From Chamaecyparis obtusa (taxonomy: Eukaryota; Streptophyta; Pinopsida; Cupressales; Cupressaceae): a DNA stretch of 64,000 nt. The notes beneath the pieces were generated by a model, which was not told the origin of the DNA, made no database searches, and saw only the letters and a program-made list of their open reading frames with translations. The stretch spans positions 268,501 through 332,500 of the forward strand of contig BSBK01006354.1 in assembly GCA_027943335.1 (NCBI GenBank). The letters run 5' to 3'. Within the stretch, counting starts at the first letter, position 1; every line of letters begins with the position of its first letter. The translations under genes were made by a program, and so were the position numbers. Of the stretch, positions 35,331 to 46,266 are shown piece by piece.

Positions 35331-35639
35331 TAAATACTTTTTACAATAAAATGATTTGAATGAGAGACAACAAAAGTAAGTGAAATCCAGGCATATGATT
35401 TTGACAGAGTATGTAAAAGGGGTAGAACAATATTGTTGCAAATGCTATTTCAGGATATTCACTATTTGCTCTTTGACAAAGATTCCAACTAATCATAAAG
35501 CTCATCTTTTGGTTGAGGATTCCACAAATACTTATGCATGCATGATTATGGATGGCACAATTTAGAATGACAAGTACATTGTAGTAGGTGATGTTATTTA
35601 CTAGTAAGACAACATTTTATTGGTGCCTAAATTGAAATT

Positions 35640-36240
35640 GCAAGAGAAAGTTTTGAGGGCAATTAATGATACACCACTTGCAAGACATCCAAGTGACTCC
35701 AAGACTTATAGATAGGTTAAAGAGAGATCCTCTTGAAAGGGTCTTGAGGATGATGTCTTGTGACATGTTAAAAATTTAAAGCATACTTTTCCAACAAGCT
35801 TGTCCCAGCCATTACTTGTTTTTGAGTAGAAATGGGAAAGTATATTTATGGGTTTAATTATTGGTCCTTAGAGGGAGTAGGGCAAATATTGTATTTATGT
35901 GGTAGTTGACCAATTGACCAAATATGTACTCTTTATTGCCATTTTATTTAAGGCACCTTAGGTTGCAAAGTTATTCTTCAAAGAGGTGTTCAGAGTCCAT
36001 AGATTGCCTAAGAACATTGTTAGTGATTGGAATAGTAGGTTTCTCAATGCCTTTTGGGAGGAGCTATTCAAGTTGGTTGGCATAGAGATGACCCCAAACA
36101 ATGGTTACCACCCTCAAATAGATGGTTAATGGAGATTGTGATGAAATGGGTGGAAGGATATTTGCATAATTACATTGTGGGGTAGCAGAAGGCTAAGATT
36201 AGGTGGTTGCACTTGGGTGAGCATTGTTACAATACCACTT
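35640..36240 (+). pseudogene. Chromovirus integrase core remnant
   Basis: YVVVDQLTKYVLFIAI, VFRVHRLPKNIVSDW and MTPNNGYHPQIDG are integrase-core motifs. The second catalytic Asp is retained in VSDW. A frameshift after QIDG and several stops disable it. Confidence 0.8.
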
Positions 36241-36436
36241 ATCATATGTCTATTGGGATGATTCCTTTCAAAATGTTGTGTGGATATGTTAGTACGTCTT
36301 TTGTAGATATGTCATTGGGTGATCGTAGAGCTCTTAAGGCTAAGGATTGGATTTTGGACATAAGCATAAAGTTGAGAGAAGTTTTGAGGTGGGTGACTTT
36401 GTTTTCTTACACCTTCAACCTTATTGGTAGTCTTAT

Positions 36437-36816
36437 TTGAAGATGAGTTGTGCGGAGAAGTTGAAGCCTTGCTTCTATGGCCCTTACAAGATTGTTTGGA
36501 GGGTGGGTGAAATGACTTATGAATTGGAGCTGCTCGAAAATAGCAAGATTCATAATGTGCTCCACATTTGTTTCCTCAAAAAGGCACTTGGCAGTATATC
36601 ACATCATTACTTGAGCTTCCACCATTGGAGGAGGTGGGTAGATTGGTTTTGGTTAGTAATTGCTATTTTGGATGCTAGAAAGAGGAAATTGAGAATAAGA
36701 GTAATTAAGGAGTATTTCAATAGATAGAGAGACTTGCCCATTGAAGATGTCATTAAGGAAGGTGAACAAATTCTGCAACATTCTAATTTGCAATTATTCG
36801 AGGGCAAGCAATTTTA
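36437..36816 (+). pseudogene. Integrase C-terminus and chromodomain
   Basis: KLKPCFYGPYKIVWRVGEMT and the HNVLHICFLKK region form the usual end of a Ty3 integrase. After a short linker, ILDARKRKLRIRVIKEYFNR, a stop in place of the expected Trp, then RDLPIEDVIKEGEQIL match the chromodomain (WKDLPIEDATWE type). This places the element among chromoviruses, whose chromodomain is thought to steer insertion toward particular chromatin. Confidence 0.85.
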
Positions 36817-36828
36817 GGAAAGGAGGAT

Positions 36829-38597
36829 TATAATGTCCCCTTCTGAAGAGTAGTTGGAGGTAACCTTTAGCACATTTTATTTTGTAGGCTAATATTAGAT
36901 TATAAGGGGATAAATTGCATTACTTATTTAAAGTTGTCCAATAAAGTAACCTTTTATGGATGTCTTTATTTAATTAATTTAATATAGCAACTGAAGTGAA
37001 AAATAAAAGACATATCAAAAGGTCACTTTGTTATTGGCTTTAATAGAATGTTTTAAGTGGAATTTTGAAAGGCTTTCTGAAAAATTGTAAGGAAATATAA
37101 AAGTTGAATTAGAGGCTCATTTTCTCATCCTTGGTTTATTTTCTCTGTTTAGATTTTGAGAGTTTCTTGTGGAGTAGAAATCGTATGCTGAAAACACTAA
37201 GGAAAATTGGTTTCAGTAGTGGAAGACCTACCCTAGCTGATTGTAGGTGGAGTCACTTAGGTCTGCACTTGGATTCAATTTTGAAGATTCTAAAATTTGT
37301 AAAATCTTGTTCAAAGACAAATTTTTGAGCCTTAAGGTTTGAGGTTTGCTAGGAGAATTCAAATGCCACGATAGAATGAAAGATATAGTAGGTGCGATTT
37401 GATCATCTATGCTAGGATGATATCTTGGTATTTTTAGGCATCGGAATTTGTGCCAACTTGTGCAATCGATTTTCCATTTTTCTCGCTGCGCTTCATTATT
37501 TGTTGGCTTGAGCAATAAGGAGTGCATGTGTGACATCAAGAGCAGGTCAAAGAATGCATTCATTCATTTTTGGAGGCAATTTGTCTACTTTGCTAGGGGA
37601 GGGGACCCAGTACTTGAACACGTTCCAATGGTTGTGATAGCAGTTCTTAACTTAATACCTATAGTTGCTGATTTAATATCCAATATTTTTGACAACATTG
37701 TACCAATGGTTGTGACTTTAAAGTTGTTTTTGCTAACGATGACTACCCATAATTGAATGAAATGTGCCCTTTGTTCTAAAAAGTAGCGAATCGTGTGATG
37801 CCACATCATTTATACAAGTATTGGGGTCCCTAATGTACTATGATTGGTCTCACTTTTTTTTTGGGCTGTTTTGGACACCTTGGCAAAAAGCATGCTGAAG
37901 TGGCATCATATTTGATGATGTGGCTATGAAACCTTAGTTATAAGCAGGAGACTCGCCAAGTAAGCTACTGTAAAAAAAATGGGAGTGATTTGAAATTTCC
38001 ACGTAGGATTTTTAGAAGTGCAAAGTTAGGGTTCTCAACTACTGGGTCCTCTCCCCTAGTGGTCCTTCCCAATAAAGGGTCAATTCATCTGTTGGCCTTG
38101 TGTGATGTCTGGAAGAAGGCTATAGGCATTAGGTTCAACTTATACATGAGGCATGAATTCTAACCCAGAATGAAGTTGTGAAGTTGATAAGGTTGCAAAT
38201 GTTTAGCGAGTGCAATTAGAGAGAATTGTAGCCTCTTTTCTGGTTGTGAGAGGCTTGGAAGGGTGTGTGAGGAAGAAAGACCAGTGTGTTGGCCATAGAA
38301 AAGAAGACAAGGTGCATGGGGGTCAAATTTCAGTCATGGTTTGGTTTGGAAAGGTTGTTATTCAAAATCACTCTTATCTAAAACATAACAACAAGCCTTA
38401 ATTGAATATATGTGATTACTATCATCCAACTCTTTGCAATTTATTTCGTATGTGAATGCCATCATTGTGAATGTTCTATGAAGCAATTGCAAACTTGAAG
38501 TGCATAAATTTGCAACCAAAAACCTTTCATTTATACAAGACAAAATTTTTTATGGGGAAGTGCACAAATTTGGTGAAAATTAGTGGGAGATTTTTCA
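36829..38597 (+). repeat. 3' LTR of the chromovirus
   Basis: Starts TATAATGTCCCCTTC (TG changed to TA) and ends GAGATTTTTCA. It contains a 461-bp insertion absent from the 5' LTR. Confidence 0.9.
37596..38056. mobile_element. Inverted-repeat element (MITE) nested in the 3' LTR
   Basis: Comparing the two LTRs shows extra DNA between ...CTTTGC and GTGGTCCTTCC. Its ends are inverted repeats: GGGGAGGGGACCCAGTA on the left and GGGGAGAGGACCCAGTA read inward from the right, each flanked by TA. A TA duplication points to a Tc1/mariner-type (Stowaway-like) element, though CTA/TAG cannot be excluded. No transposase frame. An internal ACCAATGGTTGTGA-type word occurs twice. Confidence 0.85.
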
Positions 38598-38602
38598 CCA
38601 AT

Positions 38603-39437
38603 AATAATGGATGAAGTTAAAGGTAGAAGAAAACTTCTTGTGAAATGGATTTAATAAAACTTTTCTTTTTGTCCACACTTTCTCTCTTCTATTCCAAACT
38701 ACTTAGAGGTCCAAATTCCAATTAACTGGTTAAACAACCTTGTTTGTCAATTCATCATCTACTACAATGGTCTCAAATGATGGAACATGAGTCACAAAAA
38801 CCAAGTGACAGGAAGGATGTTCCTTGAGGTTTTCTACTACTGTGCAGGCTAGGGCTCTGCCTAGCCATTTTTTTCCCACTTTTTTCCCCTCTTTTTTCAA
38901 CATTTAATTTCGTAGTCATTTTGGTGGAGTTGTTGCAAGGTGCATTTGGAGATTGTTGATAGGGAAACAGACGCCTCTGCCCCTTTGGATTGAGACATCT
39001 TATTTGTAAAAAAATTTAACTGTCAATCAATGTCTTTGTTCCAGTTTGACGCTTGCGTGGAACGATGCCTCTACCTGCTTCAACGTCTTCGTCCAGTTTA
39101 GTTGCGTGATTGGTGGTTAGTTCATGTTTCGATGCTAAGAGTTGATCTTGTTTTCATGTTGTCTTAATTAGTTGAATTATCATGGTTAGCTTGTGATTAA
39201 TGACTAATTGTATAATTGGTCAGAGTAGGAACGTCTCAATTGTTAGTCGTCTTGGAACCCTCGGATGTATGTGTGGTCTTTTGGGTTTTCTATTATGAGT
39301 TGTATACTTGGTTTATCTTGTAATTTGTGTAATTGATGCTATAAGGTTTATGGTATGCATGCTTGAAGGTAGTTGCATTAGTATGATAATGTTTAACGAT
39401 TATTTTGTATGTTTCAATGCATGTTTTGTTCTCATTC
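38603..39437. other. No gene seen
   Basis: Flank of the chromovirus. No domain recognised. Confidence 0.4.
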
Positions 39438-39745
39438 TGGGCCTAACCTCATCTTTTTGCTTGTAATCCATTTTGAGCCAAAAAGTGGGTCTAGCTACAT
39501 TCTTGCTACTCATAATTTTTTTTGAGCCAGAAAGTGGGCCTAACCACAATCTTGTTGATCATAATCTATTTTCACCAAAAAAGCGGGCCTAGTCCCGTAT
39601 TTCTACTTATAGTCCATGTCAAGCCAAAAAGTGGACCTGACCCCAATCTTGTTGTTTGTAATCCATTTCGAGCTAGAAAGTGGGCCTATCCCATCTTTAC
39701 TCATAATCCATTGAGAGCTAGAAAATGGTCCTAAACCCATCTTGA
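39438..39745. repeat. Degenerate tandem repeat, unit about 55 bp
   Basis: About six diverged units with the core TTTTGAGCCAGAAAGTGGGC, then CTAACCCCAATCTTG and TTGCTCATAATCCA. Confidence 0.8.
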
Positions 39746-39959
39746 TGGTCCCATATGTTCATAAATGTGTCATAAATTTTCTCCAATATGCTTCCAATAT
39801 TCACTTAATATGTCTCATAAATCTTGAGGATATAAGGGCATCTTAATTTCTAGATTGGCTCCTCTGTAAAGCTCTACTTGTTTATTGCCCTTTCTTCTTT
39901 TGACATTATTTTTCTAACACGCTAAGCCTCAAAAAGAGTTATACCTTTCAATGGGTAGT

Positions 39960-40605
39960 GGGAAACATGATTTTGGATGTGTCACAATAAATGGCTTCAA
40001 CCCAAAATGTAGGACTGATATAGTGAATATTAATAATGCAGCTAGCCATTTCCTTAAGGGTCTTATTTCTATTCTTCTTTTCTATAACACCATTTTTTGT
40101 GGTGTGTATGCAACTGATTGCTGAAGATCAATCCCCTCAAGAGAAAAATTCCATAAGTTTATTGTTCACATATTTTCTACCATTTTCTATGCAAAGAATC
40201 TTGACATGCTTACCTAATTGCTTCTTAATATGGGCCTTGAAGGCTTGCAACTTGTCAGACTTCATTATTTTTCCCAAGAAAGTAGACCCAAGTGAAGTGG
40301 GTGACATCATCAATGTAGGTGAAACCATAGCGATCCTTGTTGAAGGACAACACTGGAAATGGGTCTGCAACATCACTTTGAATTAATTGAAGAACTTTTA
40401 TAGCTCTCCAAGACTTCCCTTTATCAAACTTGTCTTTGGGATGCTTACCCATGGGACAACCTGGATATACACCATCAAAAATGCCAATTTGAGGGAGACC
40501 CGTGACCATATCTTTTGAGTCGAGTTGTCGAAGATAGTGATAGTTACAATGTCCAAGCCACTCATGCCAAAACTTACTCTCTGAATTTGAATGAGTGATC
40601 AATGT
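39960..40605 (-). pseudogene. Ty1/copia integrase (host element of the Tat insertion)
   Basis: Minus strand, read right to left. The GAG-pre-integrase zinc region reads KFWHEWLGHCNYHYLRQLDS, then VYPGCPMGKHPKDKFDKG, with one zinc Cys replaced by Tyr. The core follows: IQSDVADPF, YIDDVTHFTWVYFLGK, then KHVKILCIENGRKYV (usual RSDNGGEY, so the Asp is replaced by Glu) and a NGVIEKKNKNKTLKEMA region near 40,060. Frameshifts occur near 40,370 and 40,137. Left of about 39,960 no reverse transcriptase was found, so the element is truncated. Confidence 0.85.
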
Positions 40606-41598
40606 TGCAATCTAAATAAAGTCAAGTATCATGAATGGCTTGTCCCACTAAAACAAAGGCATCATCCTTAATTTCTTTGATCAAAACTATATCAAGTGAA
40701 AAATCTACATTCTTTCCATGTCCAAGATGAGTGATTTGGTAGACTAAAAGAAGGTAGGCCTGCAAGTTAGGGACATGAATAACATTGTGATATTGCTACA
40801 GGATTCAAGTGTGTAGATTTTTGTGTCAAGCTCAACCCATGTTTCATGAGTAGTGGTTCACAAGAACCCATCTCTCATGAGAACGAATGGAACACTTAGC
40901 ACTTATTGCATCTAGGTGATGCTCACAGAGGTGAAGCACTAAGACTTCCTGGGAGGCTACCCACCCCAGTACTACTCCATCACAAGCACGCTTAACTATG
41001 AATTTTCCTCCATGGCTAAGCCCATTTTTCTTGCAACTTTCACCTTCAACCTTGTGTATCATCACCCATAAGAATGTAAGGTATGATACAAGGCTCCAAT
41101 AAATAAACTATTCTCTTGTAGAACCAATGTGATGAGAGACATGAGTCAAGTAGCCACTACTTTGATGATCCTATAGCTACAACAAGTCTGTGATCTTTTA
41201 CTTTCTCCAAATATGAAGAAGAGGAACGAGTTCGACCCTCCTTGTATGTGGATGGAAAATTGATGTCATGCTTCTTGATGATGTTTGTCAACTTATCAAT
41301 TTTTTTAGCATAACACATTCATCGTGATCCACTTTCTTGCAATATGATCAAGTTGGTCTCTCTTTTTGTGAATTTCCCCTCTTGGAATATGATGTAGAAC
41401 CTCCTTGTTGAGAAGATGATTGTACTATATTGTTATGCGACATTGTCTTTGAGTTCTCTTGTTTTTTGTTGGATCCATTTCCCTTGACTCACTTGAATTG
41501 CCACTAAAGCCCATTGTGATCAAATTTGATTTCTCAAGAATAAACATCTCTATGAATGAATCAAATTATGTTGTAGAGGCACTCCTCATTGTCAATTG
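40606..41598 (-). pseudogene. Copia gag C-terminus and protease region
   Basis: Minus strand. Near 41,590-41,500 the translation gives FDSFIEMFILEKSNLITMGF, a copia Gag C-terminal pattern. A Cys/His stretch (SYCKKVDHDECVMLKK) near 41,340 is a decayed zinc knuckle, and a HMSHHIGSTRE-like piece near 41,150 corresponds to the protease start. Many frameshifts. The right boundary is where the Tat element inserted; the rest of gag should lie right of 58,231. Confidence 0.6.
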
Positions 41599-41603
41599 AT
41601 GAG

Positions 41604-42484
41604 TGTAGACACTAAAAAATGGGCAAGTGCTTTTAAATCAATAAATTGCAATAATCATCAAAATGCATCAAATCATTAAAAATGGACATTTATTAAATCA
41701 AATTGGACAAAAATCAATTAAAGCAAAGGAAAAATCAAATAATGATGTTAAATAATTAAATCAAAGCTTAAAGGGGTGAAAAACACTACATAATTGATTT
41801 TAATCAATTAGTTGTATAGTTGTTTAAATCAAAAATCAAAATGAACCTATTACCCTTACATGGCTAAATTTAATTAATTAATTAAATTTAATAATTCTTA
41901 ATATCTTTCAACAAAGTTGAGCAACCAATGAGAATTGAGGACAAAAAGACAAATTACTCAAAAAGGATGATTCTCAATCACTCATTCTAAAGTTTCAATC
42001 TCATCCACTCAATCTTGTCCTTTTGTCCAAAGCTTTGAGACAAACCTTTAAATTGTCCCCCCATTTATGAACAAAGCAAAGTATTTGACTCAACCAAAGG
42101 TAAATCATGATTACTTCACTCCACCCCCTACCCTTGGGAATTTACTATAAGTATGAGGCATTTTGAGAGAAATTCCCATCTTAGAAATTCATTTGCAAAG
42201 CATTGTTATTATAGTCAATTGAAGAGCATTTAGAGCAATTTGCATATTTTTGTATCAATTTGAGCTAGATTAAATATTGTAGAAGCATTATAGCAACATA
42301 CATTCTCGTTTTAGAAGTGTCACCAGTGGAGATTGAGTTGAGAGCTTCACTTACCACATCTTTCTAGAGAACCATGAGATGCTATAGATCTTAGTTTCAA
42401 TTTTAATTAGATTTGCATTGTATTTACTTTGAGTTGTTACTAATTTGATCTTAATTTCATGAAGGTGATTATCATCATCACACG
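41604..42484 (+). repeat. 5' LTR of the Tat-type element
   Basis: Starts TGTAGACACTAAAAAATGGG. Its last base pair is CG where the 3' LTR has CA, an expected transition. Compared with the 3' LTR it lacks one copy of an 11-bp repeat (TTCTAAGAGCA). Confidence 0.93.
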
Positions 42485-42486
42485 AA

Positions 42487-42505
42487 TGGTACCCACCGTG
42501 GGGCC
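42487..42505 (+). other. Primer-binding site of the Tat-type element
   Basis: TGGTACCCACCGTGGGGCC, two bases after the LTR. It starts TGG as expected for a tRNA 3' CCA end. It is not the Met site used by the copia and chromovirus elements here; I do not assign the tRNA. The sequence is itself partly palindromic (CCCAC...GTGGG). Confidence 0.75.
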
Positions 42506-42584
42506 CTAGGCCTCATTTTATCATTTTGATCATATATTGCATGCTTGTATTGTCACTTTTCCGTGAATATTTTGTAGAAAACAG

Positions 42585-43080
42585 GTGAAGTCACGCATAC
42601 AGAAGATTCACTCACGCTTACAGTCATTCTGATGACGCTTACGATCTTTGTTCTGACGCTTGTTAGCTGACTACTTACGCCTGACATATCACTTCTATTC
42701 TGTCTTAATTTCTTTACAGTCGCATGCTAATCGGAAGCTCACACCTGTGCGATAAATCATTCAGCCTTTTGTGCCTAAAGTCACGCTTATGACTTAGGAA
42801 GTATCGCTTTTCTGCTATAATTTGTCGCCTGTGATCAAGCTTTGCTCCGCAATTTACCGAAACAGTCACACTTTGTATCGGCTATTTTACGCCTACTGTT
42901 GTTAAATTGCCACTTTAGATCAATCATTTTCCGCAATTTTCAATTCTATTTACACTTTGCATTAAATTATTTACACCTGAGTAATTTTTAGTGTCGCCTA
43001 TGTCACTGGAAAGTGTCGTTTGCTGTCATTAAAGTTACGCCTGCTAACAATTTGTTCATGCGTATTAGCTAGACAATGTC
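42585..43080 (+). repeat. Cluster of TCACGCCT/TCGCCT-like motifs in the leader (I)
   Basis: More than a dozen short words of the type TCACGCTT, TTACGCCT, TGTCGCCT, separated by 20-40 bases of AT-rich spacer. There is no strict period, and CG is strikingly frequent for this AT-rich region. The same motif family recurs at 44,380-44,620 and, reversed, at 56,320-56,680. Confidence 0.6.
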
Positions 43081-43161
43081 ACTTGTTGTCTGTTGTCTTT
43101 ATTTTTTGTTAAATTGATCAAATCATTTATCCAACTCTCTGTTTGCATGATTTGACTATAA

Positions 43162-43377
43162 ATGAGCAGGCACAAAAAGGTCCATAAGCCAGAAAGCAGG
43201 TTTAATCAAGAAGGAAAGGCATTAGCAAAGAGGATCAAGAAGGAAAACATTGCACACATTAAGGTTGTTCTTGAGACAACACAAGAGGAGGAAAATCAGG
43301 TATTCCAAAACTATCTTGCAATTATTGAAGCTTACAAAATGAAATTTGTTTCTCTCAATTGGATTTTTAGTCCTTAG
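43162..43377 (+). CDS. Small leader frame of unknown function
   Basis: 71 codons from ATG; Lys/Glu-rich (SRHKKVHKPESRF, then a KRIKKENIAHIKVVLETTQE stretch) with predicted helical character. It lies between the primer site and Gag, where some Tat-lineage elements have an extra frame. It could be the start of such a frame or chance; no family recognised. Confidence 0.25.
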   Translation: MSRHKKVHKPESRFNQEGKALAKRIKKENIAHIKVVLETTQEEENQVFQNYLAIIEAYKMKFVSLNWIFSP

Positions 43378-44379
43378 TTCAAGTTTTTCTTTAAGAATTT
43401 GCAAATAAGGTGCCTAAAGTTCATACATAATTCTTTGCTTCACAAATTTCGATTTGGTTTCCCCTCATTTTGAATGGCTGTGTTGGACTAACTTGTTGGA
43501 GGAGGGAGTAGGAGCGATCGCCACTAGGTGAGTAAAAAGCAAAAATCACAAAAAAGTGCCTAGCCATTGCTAGCTACAAAGGAAAAGGTATTCATTGAAT
43601 CAAGCTTGCACTTACTTAAATTGTGGCATTCATTGAATCTAACTTAATTAAAATAAGGAATTTGACCAAACACCCCAATTATAAGAATCCCTTTGTTAGG
43701 AGATTGAAAAAGAACATTGTTGCTTGAGTGTTTGAGAAACTAAGAGAAAGTTAGGGATATGCTCTTCACCCTTTAGGTGAACCAAATTCCCAAAAGCTTA
43801 CTCTTAATTTTATTTCCTTGCTTTATATGAACATGCTAGTTAAAATAGAGCAATAGAGGGTCTGCCTCCCGAGATTTTCCTTATGAGGACGGTGAGAGGG
43901 AACGACTCAAGTGGGAGACAACTGCCTTTGCCACGGTAATATCCAACCCACTATAATAAAAACACACTTGTCCTTAAAAAGGGAAGTGGCTAGATTGTGT
44001 ACAAGTGTCTTCACTTCCTCTAGTAGTCCTCACGGATTACGCAAAATCGTACCTTGGTGCATGTGGGAAGCCCGCAAGTGGGTATAAGAACTTGGCATAG
44101 TTTAGATCAAAATTGTTCAATAAATCTTGGATAAAGTAGCAAGACCACCTTTTAGAGCCAAAATGTTAAGAGCCAAATTTAACTTTAGGTAAGCTGCTTG
44201 GAATTCTTTCTTGTGTTATACTTGTGGAAATGATCGAGAATATACACACTAGAGTGTTTTAGGGACACAATGAAAAATTGATGTGTGTGTTGTGATTGTC
44301 TTCTATTTTCAAACAAGAAAATTTCATAAGACCTGATCTTAAACGTTTAAAAAATTCAAAATTTTACAAACTAGTCAGC

Positions 44380-44620
44380 AAAGTGCTGCTTGTGCACAAA
44401 ACAATACCGCCTATCAGAGGCAAAGTCATGCCTGTGACTTTTATGAAACACGTATTAACAGGAAAGTCACGCCTATCACCTATTGAATCACGCCTATTAA
44501 AACTGGAAAATCACTTATCAATAGCAAAGTGCCACTTGCATACCTGCAGTGTGCCGCCTAGTTCAATACCAGTTCACACATACAAACATTTCAGTCACGC
44601 CTACACTCAGGCCAGTGACG
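44380..44620 (+). repeat. Cluster of TCACGCCT-like motifs in the leader (II)
   Basis: About ten words such as CCGCCTAT, TCATGCCTGTGAC, GTCACGCCTATCACC and GTCACGCCTACAC, immediately before the probable Gag start. It is in the same orientation and of the same motif family as 42,585-43,080. Confidence 0.6.
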
Positions 44621-44634
44621 CCCAAAAATACAAA

Positions 44635-46262
44635 ATGGCAAACATAGAGTATTTACCGAGGGGGTCAGAAAAATTTGATCACATATTCAAATACCCTTTT
44701 TCGTGTTCTTATTGTTCCAACATTCGCCCCAGTCATAAATCTTGTTCTACACAATTTTTGAAAAATTCTACAAGGATTTGACCACGGGCATGATTGATTC
44801 TTGTTTTCCAAGTGCTTTGTTTATTCCTGCTTTTACTATATCTTACTATGTCAAGCAAACCTTGCAAGCAGATGAGACTTATTTGAGGCAAGAGCTCCCT
44901 TACCCATGTGATGATTCTACCACTCCAAGAGTACCCCAAAAATCACCCGAGCAAGAAGTGCAAGACAACATGATGCATTATGGGGGCATGGGTAATAATA
45001 GCAATAGTGGCCTTGACCCAAACAACCAAGGTGATGCAAACAATGGGGGCATTGATACGAATAATCAAGGCAATACCAATAGTGGAGGGGCAGATCAAAA
45101 CACTAAAGGGATGGATGCCACTCACCAAAGAACTAATACCGAACCAACTGCCGATGATGCAACCGATGACAAGGTTGATGAAGCCATTCAGTGCCCCTAT
45201 TTCCTAAGACTCATGGAAAAAGCAATGGCAAGAGATAAAGAGAAGTATTTCATGGACCTAGCCCGAGCAGGTCTCAAGCTTCCACGAGATTATGATGTGA
45301 ATCAACTAAAACCACCAGAAGTTGAAGAGAGTGCCATGGACATTATGAACAAGTAGTTTAAGATATTTCAAATGCAGCTGGATACAATCAAACAAAGCGG
45401 GGCTCCTAAACCCTTTTCTATCGAAGCATTGTGTCCATTCCCATTTGATAAAAGTCTAGTAATGGCACCATTCCCAATCAATGTAGTGTTTTCCAAGTAT
45501 GACAAGTACAAAGGAACGTCAGATCCACAAGATCACTTATGGGAGTTTTGTGCATTGAGCTTGGAGTTCATGCACGATACCACCTATTTAATGAGACTAT
45601 TCCTAAGAAGTTTAGGAGGTATGACCATGGAATGGTTTTCTAAATTACCATTCGGCATAAAAACCTTTGAAGAACTAGCTTCAAAATTTGTGGCCCATTA
45701 CTCATACAACATCAAGCATGAGGTCACAATGATAACATTGTGTAATACTAAACAAGGATGGAGAAGCATTCCTTGTTTTCTTACAAAGATGAAGGATTGT
45801 ATTTGCTAGGTATCCTAGGAGTGTGCTCGAAAAGGAGAAAATGGATATATTCATTAATAGTTTGAGCAACGAGATGAACTACCGATTGAGAATGCAATGC
45901 CCCAAGACTTTCCAAGACCTCATAGAGAATGGAGTAACGACAGAAGAAGTGTTGGTTAAGAGTGGAGAATTGAAATTGTATAAAGATAACAAGAATAACT
46001 CCAACAACAATAACTCCAATAATAACAACAATCAGAATAAGAATTGGTCCAATAGTTATAATCGGTATGGATTGAAGAATAACAATAAGGGAGTAGTCAA
46101 TGACGGGGTTGTGGAGTCTAGTAACTTGAAGGTGACTCCATTTTCTCTTACAAGAACACCTAATCAGGTGAATAATACAAACTAGACCTCCAAGGCATCT
46201 TTCAACAACAATGATAATAGTGGCAACCAAGGAAATAATCAAAGGAGTAACAAATCTGATAA
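44635..46262 (+). pseudogene. Tat Gag, broken
   Basis: The likely start is ATG at 44,635 (MANIEYLPRGSEK); the frame moves near 44,750 into 44,742-45,356. An N-rich, Gly/Asn repeat linker (45,000-45,120) follows. A stop at 45,354-45,356 precedes the capsid-type Retrotrans_gag domain at 45,372-45,809 (KYDKYKGTSDPQDHLWEF, MTMEWFSKLP, TFEELASKFV). A frameshift near 45,810 leads into 45,823-46,185, ending in a poly-Asn stretch encoded by AAC/AAT repeats. A TAG at 46,183 separates it from the next frame. Gag would form the particle and bind element RNA; this copy cannot do so unaided. Confidence 0.85.
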
Positions 46263-46266
46263 ATTC

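Larger units (their letters stand above)
31468..38597 (+). mobile_element. Ty3/gypsy chromovirus, complete but defective
   Basis: LTRs at 31,468-32,918 and 36,829-38,597 are flanked by the 5-bp duplication CCAAT (31,463-31,467 and 38,598-38,602). A Met-type primer site follows the 5' LTR and a GGAAAGGAGGAT tract precedes the 3' LTR. The interior has remnants in the order gag, protease, reverse transcriptase, RNase H, integrase, chromodomain. Every domain carries stops or frameshifts, and the LTRs differ by many substitutions and indels, so the insertion is old. The 3' LTR is longer because another element inserted into it. Confidence 0.93.
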
